Source: Regnicoccus_A sp014224355
GTDB lineage: Bacteria; Cyanobacteriota; Cyanobacteriia; PCC-6307; Cyanobiaceae
Assembly (NCBI RefSeq): GCF_050920705.1
Contig: NZ_CP154799.1
Location: 2,356,001 to 2,420,000 of the forward strand
Length of the DNA stretch: 64,000 nt
Direction of reading: 5' to 3'
A model generated the notes under the pieces. That model was not told the DNA's origin. It searched no databases and was given only the letters and a program-made list of their open reading frames with translations. A program made the position numbers and the translations under genes. Positions 17,018 through 25,053 of the stretch are shown here, piece by piece (positions within the stretch are counted from its first letter, which is position 1; every line of letters starts with the position of its first letter).

Positions 17018-17731
17018 ATGACAAACAACAAGAAATGTCAAGCTCAGGATTCAAGCAGCATCCTGGATTTCGCTGAAGCCCTGAGCGTTGCATCGGCTCA
17101 CGAATCACCTGCCGGGCTGACAGAAGCACTCCTTCCAGTCGTCACCGAATCGTTCTGGTTGCTGGTGTCCAGCAATGCACTCCTTGAAGCCACTCAGACA
17201 CAGGTTCTGAGGATGATCCTCCGGCGGGCGCTTCCCAGTGGTGTCTCCATCGCCCTGGATGTGGACTGGAAGCCGGAGCGCTGGGGACTGCCACCTGACG
17301 CAGCACCGACGTCTGAGGTCCTCCGACGTTTCCGCCCCCTGGCCCAAGCCGCCCAGCTGATTCGCTGCGGAGTCGATGAGGCAGACGTCTTCTTTTCCAG
17401 CACTGATCCGGTCTTGATTCAGGAACGTCTGCCAAATCGTCCGGCGGTGCTGGTCATGGATCAAGCAGGTGGCCTGCAGTGGAGCATCGGTGGCCGCAAA
17501 GGCAGGATGGGCCCCTCGCTGGTGGAGGATCACGACACCTTTCTGGCCAGACTGCTCGACAACCTGTGCTCCCATCCACGGTTGCTCGGTAATGCCGGGC
17601 CGGGGATCGATGCGATTGCTGATCCCGATGCTCTCGCCGAACAGCTGCTCGCAGCGGCCGTACCGTCAGACCACCTCGGCTCCATTCCACCAACGCTCAA
17701 GGTTTCAGAGCAGTCCGTGTCCAGGACGTGA
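17018..17731 (+). CDS. Truncated PfkB-like (sugar kinase family) protein without the catalytic motif
   Basis: 237 residues from ATG 17018 (an in-frame GTG lies one codon upstream). The middle matches the second half of ribokinase/fructokinase proteins: SIALDVDWKPERW corresponds to their SFDPNWRPxLW, QAAQLIRCGVDEADVFF to the ADVVKLSEEEA helix, and RPAVLVMDQAGGLQW to the LVVTLGAxG strand. The N-terminal sugar-binding half is absent and the catalytic GAGD is not found where expected; the sequence there is GNAGPGIDAIAD. It is probably not a kinase. Its position before the MscS/patatin cluster suggests an accessory or regulatory role, but no function can be assigned. Confidence 0.65.
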   Translation: MTNNKKCQAQDSSSILDFAEALSVASAHESPAGLTEALLPVVTESFWLLVSSNALLEATQTQVLRMILRRALPSGVSIALDVDWKPERWGLPPDAAPTSEVLRRFRPLAQAAQLIRCGVDEADVFFSSTDPVLIQERLPNRPAVLVMDQAGGLQWSIGGRKGRMGPSLVEDHDTFLARLLDNLCSHPRLLGNAGPGIDAIADPDALAEQLLAAAVPSDHLGSIPPTLKVSEQSVSRT

Positions 17732-17793
17732 GCCTGAGGCCTAGTGTGAGATGAGACTGTCGTGTTGACAGTCTGAACGGATGGACAGGAACG

Positions 17794-18636
17794 ATGGCCA
17801 AGGTGCTCGCGTGGATGCCCAACGGTCTTGTTGCTCTGGCCATTCTTCTGGTGGCGTGGCTTTTTTGGCGCCTGGTGCGCCAAGCCATGCGAATGACGGT
17901 GGAGAGAACAGAACTGGATCCGACCGCCAGTAATTTTTTACTTACGATCCTTAAATACATTATTCTCTCGGTTGGTGTGATCACCGCCTTGGGGCGCATT
18001 GGTATCAACACCACCTCGATTCTCGCCAGTCTTGGTGTGGTGGGGCTCAGCTTTGGCTTTGCTGCCAAGGATGCACTATCAAATATGATCTCTGGTCTTT
18101 TTATTTTCTGGGACCGTCCTTTTGTACTGGGAGACCTTATCGAGGTTGGTGGTCACTATGGTCGCGTCGATCAGATCACAATGCGCTCAACCCGTGTGGT
18201 AACCCCCGACGGCAGAATGCTTGCCGTACCAAACACGATGGTGGTCAACTCCATTGTCGCATCTTACACGAACTTTCCTAATCTTAGGCTAGATATTCCT
18301 TTCACTGTAGGTCTCGAAGAGAATCTGGCCAGAGTTCGCACGATCGCGCTCTCGTCGTTTCCCCGCAGTGGACTGCTAGTTGAAGATCCACCCGCAAGAG
18401 TGGTGGTCACGGCCTTGAATGACTACAACATCGGCATGGAACTGCAGGTATGGCTTGACGATGAGAAGCAGCACATCGCCGTGCGCCATCATCTACGTGA
18501 GCGCCTGTTCGAGGCCCTGCGAAAGGCGGGGGTCGACATGCCGCTACAGACGCTGGCCCTCCGCACAGTTGAGGGCCATGCCACGACTGAGCTTCCCGAC
18601 CCAAACCCTCGGCCATTGCCCTCATCCATCTCCTGA
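17794..18636 (+). CDS. MscS-type mechanosensitive channel, first copy
   Basis: 280 residues. Two N-terminal helices (about 9-30 and 48-70) are followed by the pore helix with the Gly/Ala pattern ASLGVVGLSFGFAAKDALSN and then the beta domain SGLFIFWDRPFVLGDLIEVG with VPNTMVVNS. It belongs to the small MscS class that opens under membrane tension and releases solutes. AGGA before ATG 17794 is a good ribosome site. The patatin gene follows 58 bases later. Codons such as TTA, AAT and ATA are more frequent here than in flanking genes, and 17930-17975 is notably AT-rich. Confidence 0.92.
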   Translation: MAKVLAWMPNGLVALAILLVAWLFWRLVRQAMRMTVERTELDPTASNFLLTILKYIILSVGVITALGRIGINTTSILASLGVVGLSFGFAAKDALSNMISGLFIFWDRPFVLGDLIEVGGHYGRVDQITMRSTRVVTPDGRMLAVPNTMVVNSIVASYTNFPNLRLDIPFTVGLEENLARVRTIALSSFPRSGLLVEDPPARVVVTALNDYNIGMELQVWLDDEKQHIAVRHHLRERLFEALRKAGVDMPLQTLALRTVEGHATTELPDPNPRPLPSSIS

Positions 18637-18694
18637 AGAAATTCGGGTAGCTTTTGAAAACGTTCTAATTCTCCACCCTGCAGGCTCCGATACC

Positions 18695-19690
18695 ATGAAA
18701 AGCATCGGGTTGGCGCTGGGAAGTGGTGGAGCCAGGGGCTGGGCTCACATTGGAGTTCTGCGCGCTCTTCAGGAGGCAGAGATCACGGTCAATTATATCT
18801 CTGGTGCCAGCATCGGGGCCCTTGTTGGAGCCATTTACTGCGCAGGTGAACTTGATGAGCTGGAAGACTTCATCAGAGATCTGAGCTGGAGAGATATGCT
18901 CGCTTACTTCGACATGGTCTTCCCGACCAGTGGCCTTCTCGATGGCAGCAAGGTGTATGAGCTTCTTTCTGAGCACATTCAAGGGATGAAGATCGAGGAA
19001 TCCGAGATCCCCTTTTGTTGCGTGGCCACTGATCTCATCAAGGGTGAGGAGGTGCACCTCACGACAGGGTCCATGGTGGATGCCGTGCGGGCCAGCATTT
19101 CGGTGCCTGGAATCTTCACGCCTTTCTGCCATGGGGATCGTTACCTCGTGGATGGCGGCATCGTCAACCCCGTTCCTGTGGACGTGGTTCGAAAGATGGG
19201 AGCAGAGATCGTGATTGCAGTGAATCTCAATCGCAATGACATCACCAGTGGTCTGGGAAAGTCTTCCTCCCCGGCCGATCCAACGCATGGCCTAACGGTG
19301 TCAGGCAAGCCGGAGGAGGAGGACGCCGATGACAAGGCCATCACCCCCCCGCCCTCCAGCAGCGAAGCGTCGAAACGTCGCAAGGAATCGTTCCTGAAAA
19401 ACCTCAGCAATCGCTACCTGAGCCTGCAAGAGACCCTGAGCGGTAAAGTGGATCAGTGGTTACCCGATGAGGATCAAGGTCTAAATATTTTCGATGTGAT
19501 CGGCACCTCGCTCAATGTGATGGAGCAGCAGGTTACCCGGAGCAGGCTTGAGACTTATCTTCCCGATCTTCTTGTGGAGCCTCCTCTGAACGACTTTCCC
19601 ATCTTTGATTTTCACAAAGCCGACAGGATTATCCGCATGGGGTATACCGCAATGAAACAACAGTTGCCAGCCGTGAAGGATTTGCTCTGA
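18695..19690 (+). CDS. Patatin-like phospholipase (RssA/NTE type)
   Basis: 331 residues with the complete patatin catalytic set: oxyanion loop GSGGARGWAH at 9-18, nucleophile Ser39 in GASIG, and Asp154 in DGG. This fold deacylates membrane lipids. Residues about 190-260 form a charged, Pro/Ser-rich insertion (PEEEDADDKAITPPPSSSEA) that is not part of the core, followed by a helical tail. The ATG was chosen because MKSIGLALGSGG is the canonical patatin N-terminus. The gene lies between an MscS gene and an ATPase-like gene and overlaps the latter by one base. Confidence 0.92.
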   Translation: MKSIGLALGSGGARGWAHIGVLRALQEAEITVNYISGASIGALVGAIYCAGELDELEDFIRDLSWRDMLAYFDMVFPTSGLLDGSKVYELLSEHIQGMKIEESEIPFCCVATDLIKGEEVHLTTGSMVDAVRASISVPGIFTPFCHGDRYLVDGGIVNPVPVDVVRKMGAEIVIAVNLNRNDITSGLGKSSSPADPTHGLTVSGKPEEEDADDKAITPPPSSSEASKRRKESFLKNLSNRYLSLQETLSGKVDQWLPDEDQGLNIFDVIGTSLNVMEQQVTRSRLETYLPDLLVEPPLNDFPIFDFHKADRIIRMGYTAMKQQLPAVKDLL

Positions 19691-20826
19691 TGGGGATCAC
19701 TAGTCTCGATAACCTATTAACTGGCCTTGATGCCTGGTATGAGCGGAAGAAGTCGCGTCTGGACGATGACTCCGAGGTACTCCTTCCTCGCGAGCGGAGC
19801 ATCGCGCTGCGGCAGCAGGTTGCCGCTCGCGATGTTCCAGCACCTCTGCTGAGCTTTGTGCGCGATGAGCTTAAAGAGGCCATAGCGACTTGGCTTTCCG
19901 ATCCAGACGCCGCCAACGTGATGGTTGTGCTCAGCCGACCCGTGGAGCCTATCGCTCCGGTGATCGAGGCGACCCTTTCTGGGGGAAACGGCCTATTTGA
20001 CAGCTACCACACCCTGTTGCCCTGCCAGCATCGTCCTACCGATCCGAGCGCCATTCCGCTGATGCTCACCTCGGCGCTGGACGAGGCCCTACCGCCGGTC
20101 GCTGATGATGGAGAGGTGGTGATTCAGAGCCTGCCGAATCTGGATCAATGCTTTCTGCGCTGCATCGACGGCTGGAGCGGTATCGAGCGTCTGCGGGAGG
20201 TGATGCTTGAGCATCGGAACCGCTTCTGGCTCGTGGGCTGCAACAGCTGGGCCTGGAGATTTCTCGACCATGTCAGCCAGATCAGTTCCTATTTTCCTGA
20301 AGCCAGAACTCTGCCGGCACTGAATGGTGCCGAACTCAGGGAATGGCTGGCACCAGTGGCCAACGATCTGGGCTTGAATCAGACCGACGCGTCCCCTCCC
20401 GATCACCACGAGTCCAGTGGCGAAGGAGCCAACGACACAGAACCGGACCAATGGATCCAGCTGTTCGAATTATCCTGTGGCAGTTACCGGATTGCATCTG
20501 AGCTCTGGTTGGGAGGGTTACGGTTGGACCCGGATGACGAGGGCGGCAAAGTCAGGCAGAGCAGACCCGCGCTTCCCGACCTCCCCAGCCTGAAGGATGA
20601 GGACCGCTACCTCCTGCACAGCCTGTTGATCCACGGAACCATGCGCAGGAGCCATCTCGCCTTCGGACTCGGGTTACCCAGCCACCGCCTTGAGCCGCGC
20701 ATCCACAGGTTGCTCGCAGAGGGCGTACTCCAGGACTCTGCCGGGGAGCTGTCGGTGATGCCTGCCCACTACCCTTGCCTCGTCAAGGAGCTGGTAAACA
20801 GCAATCACTTCACCGGGGAGTCTTGA
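19690..20826 (+). CDS. Putative degenerate ATPase with C-terminal winged helix, MscS/patatin-associated
   Basis: 378 residues, translationally coupled to the patatin gene (TGATG at 19688-19692) and ending five bases before the second MscS gene. Residues ~70-95 (NVMVVLSRPVEPIAPVIEAT) sit where a P-loop would be, but no GxxxxGK[ST] is present. Residues ~140-190 (VVIQSLPNLDQCFLRCIDGW, then RFWLVGCNSWAWRFLD) resemble the Walker-B/sensor part of AAA-like ATPases. Residues ~300-370 (DRYLLHSLLIHGTMRRSHLA and following) look like a winged helix. I infer a non-hydrolysing adaptor or regulator. No family can be named with confidence. Confidence 0.7.
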   Translation: MGITSLDNLLTGLDAWYERKKSRLDDDSEVLLPRERSIALRQQVAARDVPAPLLSFVRDELKEAIATWLSDPDAANVMVVLSRPVEPIAPVIEATLSGGNGLFDSYHTLLPCQHRPTDPSAIPLMLTSALDEALPPVADDGEVVIQSLPNLDQCFLRCIDGWSGIERLREVMLEHRNRFWLVGCNSWAWRFLDHVSQISSYFPEARTLPALNGAELREWLAPVANDLGLNQTDASPPDHHESSGEGANDTEPDQWIQLFELSCGSYRIASELWLGGLRLDPDDEGGKVRQSRPALPDLPSLKDEDRYLLHSLLIHGTMRRSHLAFGLGLPSHRLEPRIHRLLAEGVLQDSAGELSVMPAHYPCLVKELVNSNHFTGES

Positions 20827-20830
20827 CGCC

Positions 20831-21769
20831 ATGGGAAGGGAACTTCTCAACGTCCATCGAGTGCTTCGCCCAGCATTAATTACGGCTGCTGTTGTCATCC
20901 TGCCGGCCGTGGGCAGGGCCGAGACCACCAGGCAGCGCATTTTGGCCGAAGTCACACTCTTGAAGACGATTAGCGCGGTCGTAGCCATTCTCCTGGCCAT
21001 CGCGGGTATCTTCCTGATCGAACGGCTCACCTCTTGGTTGTCTGAGAAGGTGGCAAGGCGTCATCGACTGCTGATCAAGCAATCTTTACCGTTTCTCAAG
21101 GGACTGATCCTGATCGTGACGGTCTCCTACCTTCTCGAGCAGTTTCTCAATCTCAATCAGAACAATCTTCTGGCTCTCTCCGGCACGCTGGCTGTGGCGC
21201 TGGGCTTCGCATTCAAAGACTATGTCAGTTCAATCATTGCGGGTGTAGTTTCGCTGTTTGAAGCCTCTTATCGCGTTGGCGATCGTGTCAGAGTTGGTGA
21301 GCAGTATGGGGAGGTCGTCGGTTATGGATTGCGCAGTTTTCAACTTCTCACACCAGACGACAATACAGTGACCATTCCCCATAATGTTCTATGGACCGAC
21401 CCTGTCTCCAATGCCAACAGCGGCCATCTGGAGGCCCAGGTGACCACAGATGTTTATTTCGATCATGATGTCGATGTGGATCTGGTGATGAACATTCTCT
21501 ATCAGGCAGCCTATAGCAGTCAGTACACCCAGTTGAGACTGCCAGTCATTGTCGTGATGCAAGAGCATCTATGGGGAACCCAGTTCAAGTTGCGCTCCTA
21601 TCCCATTGATGCCCGTGATGAGTTCGTTTATCGCACCGATCTGCTGATGCGAGCGAAACGAGCTTTCGCCCATCGCGGCCTCCCATACCCTCGCCCCCAA
21701 CTTTCCTCGCTCCACCACTCCGAGCCACAGAACCGCCAGGCAGAACAAAGCGGATCGCCAAGCTCTTAG
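20831..21769 (+). CDS. MscS-type mechanosensitive channel, second copy
   Basis: 312 residues. A hydrophobic N-terminal stretch (ALITAAVVILPAVGRAETT) looks like a cleavable signal, followed by two helices and the pore/beta domain with LSGTLAVALGFAFKDYVSSI, FEASYRVGDRVRVGEQYGEV and VTIPHNVLWT. It differs from the first copy in the signal sequence and in the cytoplasmic tail, so it is not a recent duplicate. It is the last gene of the MscS-patatin-ATPase-like-MscS group. A strong inverted repeat lies just beyond its stop. Confidence 0.9.
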   Translation: MGRELLNVHRVLRPALITAAVVILPAVGRAETTRQRILAEVTLLKTISAVVAILLAIAGIFLIERLTSWLSEKVARRHRLLIKQSLPFLKGLILIVTVSYLLEQFLNLNQNNLLALSGTLAVALGFAFKDYVSSIIAGVVSLFEASYRVGDRVRVGEQYGEVVGYGLRSFQLLTPDDNTVTIPHNVLWTDPVSNANSGHLEAQVTTDVYFDHDVDVDLVMNILYQAAYSSQYTQLRLPVIVVMQEHLWGTQFKLRSYPIDARDEFVYRTDLLMRAKRAFAHRGLPYPRPQLSSLHHSEPQNRQAEQSGSPSS

Positions 21770-21815
21770 GACAGTCTCGAAGCGAAAATCATTCAATTGA
21801 AAGTTCTTCAGACCT

Positions 21816-22217
21816 TCAACCGGGTAGCATGACCCGGTTGATCACATGCACGACGCCGTTGTCGCAGACCACATCGGCCACATTAACACTGGCATTTTTG
21901 ACTTCAAAAGGATCGGCCCGGCGAATCGGCAAAGGCGCTCCTTCCAGGGTGGTCCACTCGTCCCGCGAGAGCAGATCCTCCTGCGTGAACTGCCCTGAGA
22001 GCACGTGGTACTTGAGGATGCGTGCCAGCTGCGGTGGATTCTGCACCAGGGTCTGAACGGTGCCCGGCGGCAGAGCTGCAAAGGCATCGTCCACCGGTGC
22101 GAACACGGTGAATGGACCCGGGCTGGCGAGGGCTTCGAGCAGGCCTCCGGCTTCGACAGCAGCCAGCAAAGTCTGAAAGCAACCTGCCGCACGGGCGGTA
22201 TCAAGAATGTCGGCCAC
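21816..22217 (-). CDS. cupS: Fasciclin-domain protein, probably CupS
   Basis: 133 residues that are essentially one fasciclin domain: DILDTARAAGCFQTLLAAVE, GPFTVFAPVDDAFAALPPG, ILKYHVLSGQF and GVVHVINRVMLP. The known cyanobacterial CupS has a fasciclin-like fold and is encoded directly after cupA. The gene follows the cupA-like gene here by 32 bases on the same strand. I therefore read it as the small subunit of the NDH-1MS CO2-uptake complex. There is no signal peptide, in agreement with a cytoplasmic location. Confidence 0.82.
   Translation of the reverse strand: MADILDTARAAGCFQTLLAAVEAGGLLEALASPGPFTVFAPVDDAFAALPPGTVQTLVQNPPQLARILKYHVLSGQFTQEDLLSRDEWTTLEGAPLPIRRADPFEVKNASVNVADVVCDNGVVHVINRVMLPG
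21817..21840. terminator. Hairpin between the convergent mscS and cupS genes
   Basis: CAACCGGGT at 21817-21825 and ACCCGGTTG at 21832-21840 form a perfect nine-base stem with a six-base loop. It covers the last codons and stop of cupS and lies 47 bases after the plus-strand mscS stop. No T run follows on either strand, so it may act as a bidirectional transcription barrier or mRNA 3' end protector. Confidence 0.5.
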
Positions 22218-22249
22218 GCTGATGGGGGAGGAGGGAATGGTGGAGCAGC

Positions 22250-23542
22250 TCAGCGGTACTCCTGGGACTGCACGTCGCGCAGGCGTGCCTCGGGTCTGAG
22301 GAAACGATCCATCTGGCTTTCAAAGAAGCGCCGGTTGGCGAGCAGGTGCTCGGGGTCAGGATCATCCAGTGGATAGAACAACGCGGCCCGAAGGGCCTGA
22401 ATCACAGCTGAGGTCACGTTGTACATCGATCTCTGGAAGGTGATGCCCAACTGGATCAGCTGGTCTTCTTCACCGCGGCGATGACTCAGGTAGATCTCCC
22501 GGAGATAAGGGGGCAGAAAATGGACCATGTCCTGCATCAGCAGGGTGGGAGGGATACCGGCGGATCCCACAGGGAAGACATCAGCATAAAGAATACCGTA
22601 GTGGAAATCCGCTTGGTCAGCCGGCACCTGCCCCGCCTGAGCATTATACGACTTGGTTCCTCGGAATGGGGCAGTGCGGTAGAACACGGCTTCCACGTAC
22701 GGCAGAGCCGCTTCATACAGCCAGGTGAATCCTTCAGACTTGGGAATGATCTCCAGGCACTCTCCATTGATGTAAACGTGGTGATAGATCGGCCGGCCTG
22801 CCACAGCAAAGATGCCATTCACCAGAAAATTCATGGCATCTGGCACTCCTGCAAAGCCCCCTTCGTCGTAGATGTCACTCATCTCGAAAAAGACCGGTGC
22901 CATCACCTCCCAGAACAGACCGAGGTTGGCGTAGTAACTGAGCTTGCGCACCTGCTCCAGGAACATCTCCGGAAACAGCTTGTGCAATCCAAGCATCAGG
23001 GGATTGCCCTTGAAATAGGCCTTGATGGCCCGATCGGCATTGGCCTTGTAGGTGTCGCTCTCCAGATAGTCGTAGAAGCGTCCGCCCATGCCTTGGTGCC
23101 AGAACATGGCATCCATGCAGGCCTCGGCGAACTCCATGTTGATGCGGTCGTGCCAGAGGTGATGGAGCAGCTTGGGCATCCGCCCTGACTCTCCTTTGTC
23201 CATGAACTCCAGCAGTTCGGGGTGGGCCCCGGCCTCCCCACGCCAGATGCGCAGGTCGGCGCTCTCTCCGGCATAGGAATTGGGAAGATCGAGGTACTCC
23301 TGGCTGGGGAAATACTTGAAGGCCGGCAGGGGATTGAGGAACACACGCTCGGCGATGTAGAGCAGATCACGCCAGTAGAAGTCCATCGGTACGGCGTAGG
23401 CCTTGTAGATGCCGATGATCTGCTTGAGGTTCTCCGGCGTGTCCGGAAGCATGGAACCACCCGCCTCCAGCCGCTGCACCACCTCAGCGAAGGGGTGGGT
23501 GGAGGGGGGCAGGGCCGTGGGCTTCGGGGTCAGCACCGTCAT
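22250..23542 (-). CDS. cupA: CO2 hydration protein of NDH-1MS (CupA/ChpY)
   Basis: 430 residues with the conserved blocks of the CupA/CupB family: RLEAGGSMLPDTPENLKQII, YWRDLLYIAERVFLNPLPAF, LHHLWHDRINMEFAEACM and YHHVYINGECLEIIP. It is thought to hydrate CO2 to bicarbonate on the cytoplasmic side of a specialised NDH-1 complex, using electron flow from photosystem I. The ATG overlaps the ndhD stop by four bases. Association with a fasciclin-type CupS gene favours the inducible high-affinity CupA over CupB, although sequence alone does not settle this. Confidence 0.87.
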   Translation of the reverse strand: MTVLTPKPTALPPSTHPFAEVVQRLEAGGSMLPDTPENLKQIIGIYKAYAVPMDFYWRDLLYIAERVFLNPLPAFKYFPSQEYLDLPNSYAGESADLRIWRGEAGAHPELLEFMDKGESGRMPKLLHHLWHDRINMEFAEACMDAMFWHQGMGGRFYDYLESDTYKANADRAIKAYFKGNPLMLGLHKLFPEMFLEQVRKLSYYANLGLFWEVMAPVFFEMSDIYDEGGFAGVPDAMNFLVNGIFAVAGRPIYHHVYINGECLEIIPKSEGFTWLYEAALPYVEAVFYRTAPFRGTKSYNAQAGQVPADQADFHYGILYADVFPVGSAGIPPTLLMQDMVHFLPPYLREIYLSHRRGEEDQLIQLGITFQRSMYNVTSAVIQALRAALFYPLDDPDPEHLLANRRFFESQMDRFLRPEARLRDVQSQEYR

Positions 23543-25023
23543 GAGTGGAGCTCCTGAAGGATTGAAGAGGCGGCGGGAAGAGACGCGATCAGGGGTTGGT
23601 GACGAGCCAGGGGTGTGGTGACGGATTCACTCCAGCCCAGGGTGAGCGGTGGCCAGAGGCCACCCACCAGCACCAGGGCCGAGAGCACCAGGGCCGGCAA
23701 TCGCTCGGGCCACGTGGTGGCGGGATAGGAGGCTTTGGCGTTATCGAGCTTGCCGAAGCCCACCCGATTGAACAACCGAATCGCATACACCGCCGTCAGA
23801 CCGGAAGCGAACAGGCAGCCGAGGGTGGGCAAGGGGAACACGCTCCAGCTGCCCTGGAACACCACCAGCTCTGCCACGAAACCCACCATCCCCGGCAGAC
23901 CAGCGGCGGCCATCAGAGCCAGCAGGAACATGCCCAGGGTGAAGGGCAGACCGCGCAGGGGATTGAGCAGGCCGGAGAGTTCGGCGATCTCGGTGGTGCC
24001 CGTCTTGGCTTCGATCAGGCCCACCACACAGAACAGCAGCGAGGAGATCACCCCGTGGGCGAGCACCTGGGCGACGGCCCCCTGAAGGCTCAAGGGGGTG
24101 GCGGCCGCCAGAGCCAGCACCAGCAGACCCATGTGCCCCAGGGAGCTGTAGGCCACCAGCCGGCGCATGTCGGTCTGGGCGATGGCGTTGAGCGCTCCAT
24201 AGACCGCACCGGCGGTGCCCGCCAAGGCGATCAGGGGCGCCCAGGCTTCCCAGGTCTCACCCATGAAGCCCACACCGAAACGCAAAAGGCCATAGGCCCC
24301 GAGCTTGGAGACGGCACCGGCCAGCAGCATCGCCACCGGTGACGACGACTCGCTGTAGGCGAGGGGCTGCCAGCCATGCAGGGGAACCGCCGGTAATTTC
24401 AGACCGAAAGCCAGCACGAGCAACCCCAGGATCCAGACCCTGGAGCCCTGAGGGAGCGCCGCAGTGGCCATGTCGTCGTAGGCGAGGCTGAAGCCGTTGG
24501 CATTGAGCAGGCCGAGGGCCAGCACCGCCGACAGCAGGGCCACCCCCGACACGGCGCCATACAGCAGATAGCGAATGGCGGCCTGACGGCTGCGCTCGTG
24601 CCCATAGATGGCGATGAGCATGGTGGTGGGGATCAGGATCAGCTCGAAGGCGATCACGAACAGCAGGCCATTGCGGGCCAGAAAGGCCCACTGAAGGCCC
24701 AGGTTGGTGGCCAGCACCAGGCCAAAGAACAGCCTCTGCCTGGGCATCTCCCTGCTGGTGGCCGCGATGGTCATCAATGTGAGCAGGGCCGTGAGGCCCA
24801 CCAGCGGCAGCGAGAGGCCGTCCTGACCGAGGTGAAAATCGAGTCCGAGCTGGGGCAGCCACTCCAACCGCAGGTCGGCGGCAGGCTGAACAGCCATCCG
24901 GACCATCAGCAGCAACTGCAGGCCGGGGATAACAAGGGCCAGGCGGCGGGGCCAGGGGCCGGCTGGAGCGACGATCATCGCCAGCACGGCCGCCAGCGGA
25001 AGCAACAGGAATAGAAGCAGCAT
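23539..25023 (-). CDS. ndhD3: NAD(P)H-quinone oxidoreductase subunit NdhD (D3 type)
   Basis: 494 residues with about fourteen membrane helices and the proton-channel motifs of Mrp/Nuo antiporter-like subunits: AIYGHERSRQAAIRYLLYGA, AFGLKLPAVPLHGW and VAYSSLGHMGLLVLA. It is one of the two variable membrane subunits that turn NDH-1 into a CO2-uptake machine. It lies between ndhF3 (30 bases upstream) and cupA (4-base overlap). The paralogue number D3 is inferred from the operon order F-D-cupA-cupS. Confidence 0.88.
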   Translation of the reverse strand: MLLLFLLLPLAAVLAMIVAPAGPWPRRLALVIPGLQLLLMVRMAVQPAADLRLEWLPQLGLDFHLGQDGLSLPLVGLTALLTLMTIAATSREMPRQRLFFGLVLATNLGLQWAFLARNGLLFVIAFELILIPTTMLIAIYGHERSRQAAIRYLLYGAVSGVALLSAVLALGLLNANGFSLAYDDMATAALPQGSRVWILGLLVLAFGLKLPAVPLHGWQPLAYSESSSPVAMLLAGAVSKLGAYGLLRFGVGFMGETWEAWAPLIALAGTAGAVYGALNAIAQTDMRRLVAYSSLGHMGLLVLALAAATPLSLQGAVAQVLAHGVISSLLFCVVGLIEAKTGTTEIAELSGLLNPLRGLPFTLGMFLLALMAAAGLPGMVGFVAELVVFQGSWSVFPLPTLGCLFASGLTAVYAIRLFNRVGFGKLDNAKASYPATTWPERLPALVLSALVLVGGLWPPLTLGWSESVTTPLARHQPLIASLPAASSILQELHS

Positions 25024-25053
25024 GGAAGTTGACGGCTGGGGAGACGACGGGCG

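Noticed and set aside
17794..21769. The two MscS genes as a recent tandem duplication
   Set aside because: Their N-termini, lengths and cytoplasmic domains differ strongly; only the pore and beta-domain motifs agree.
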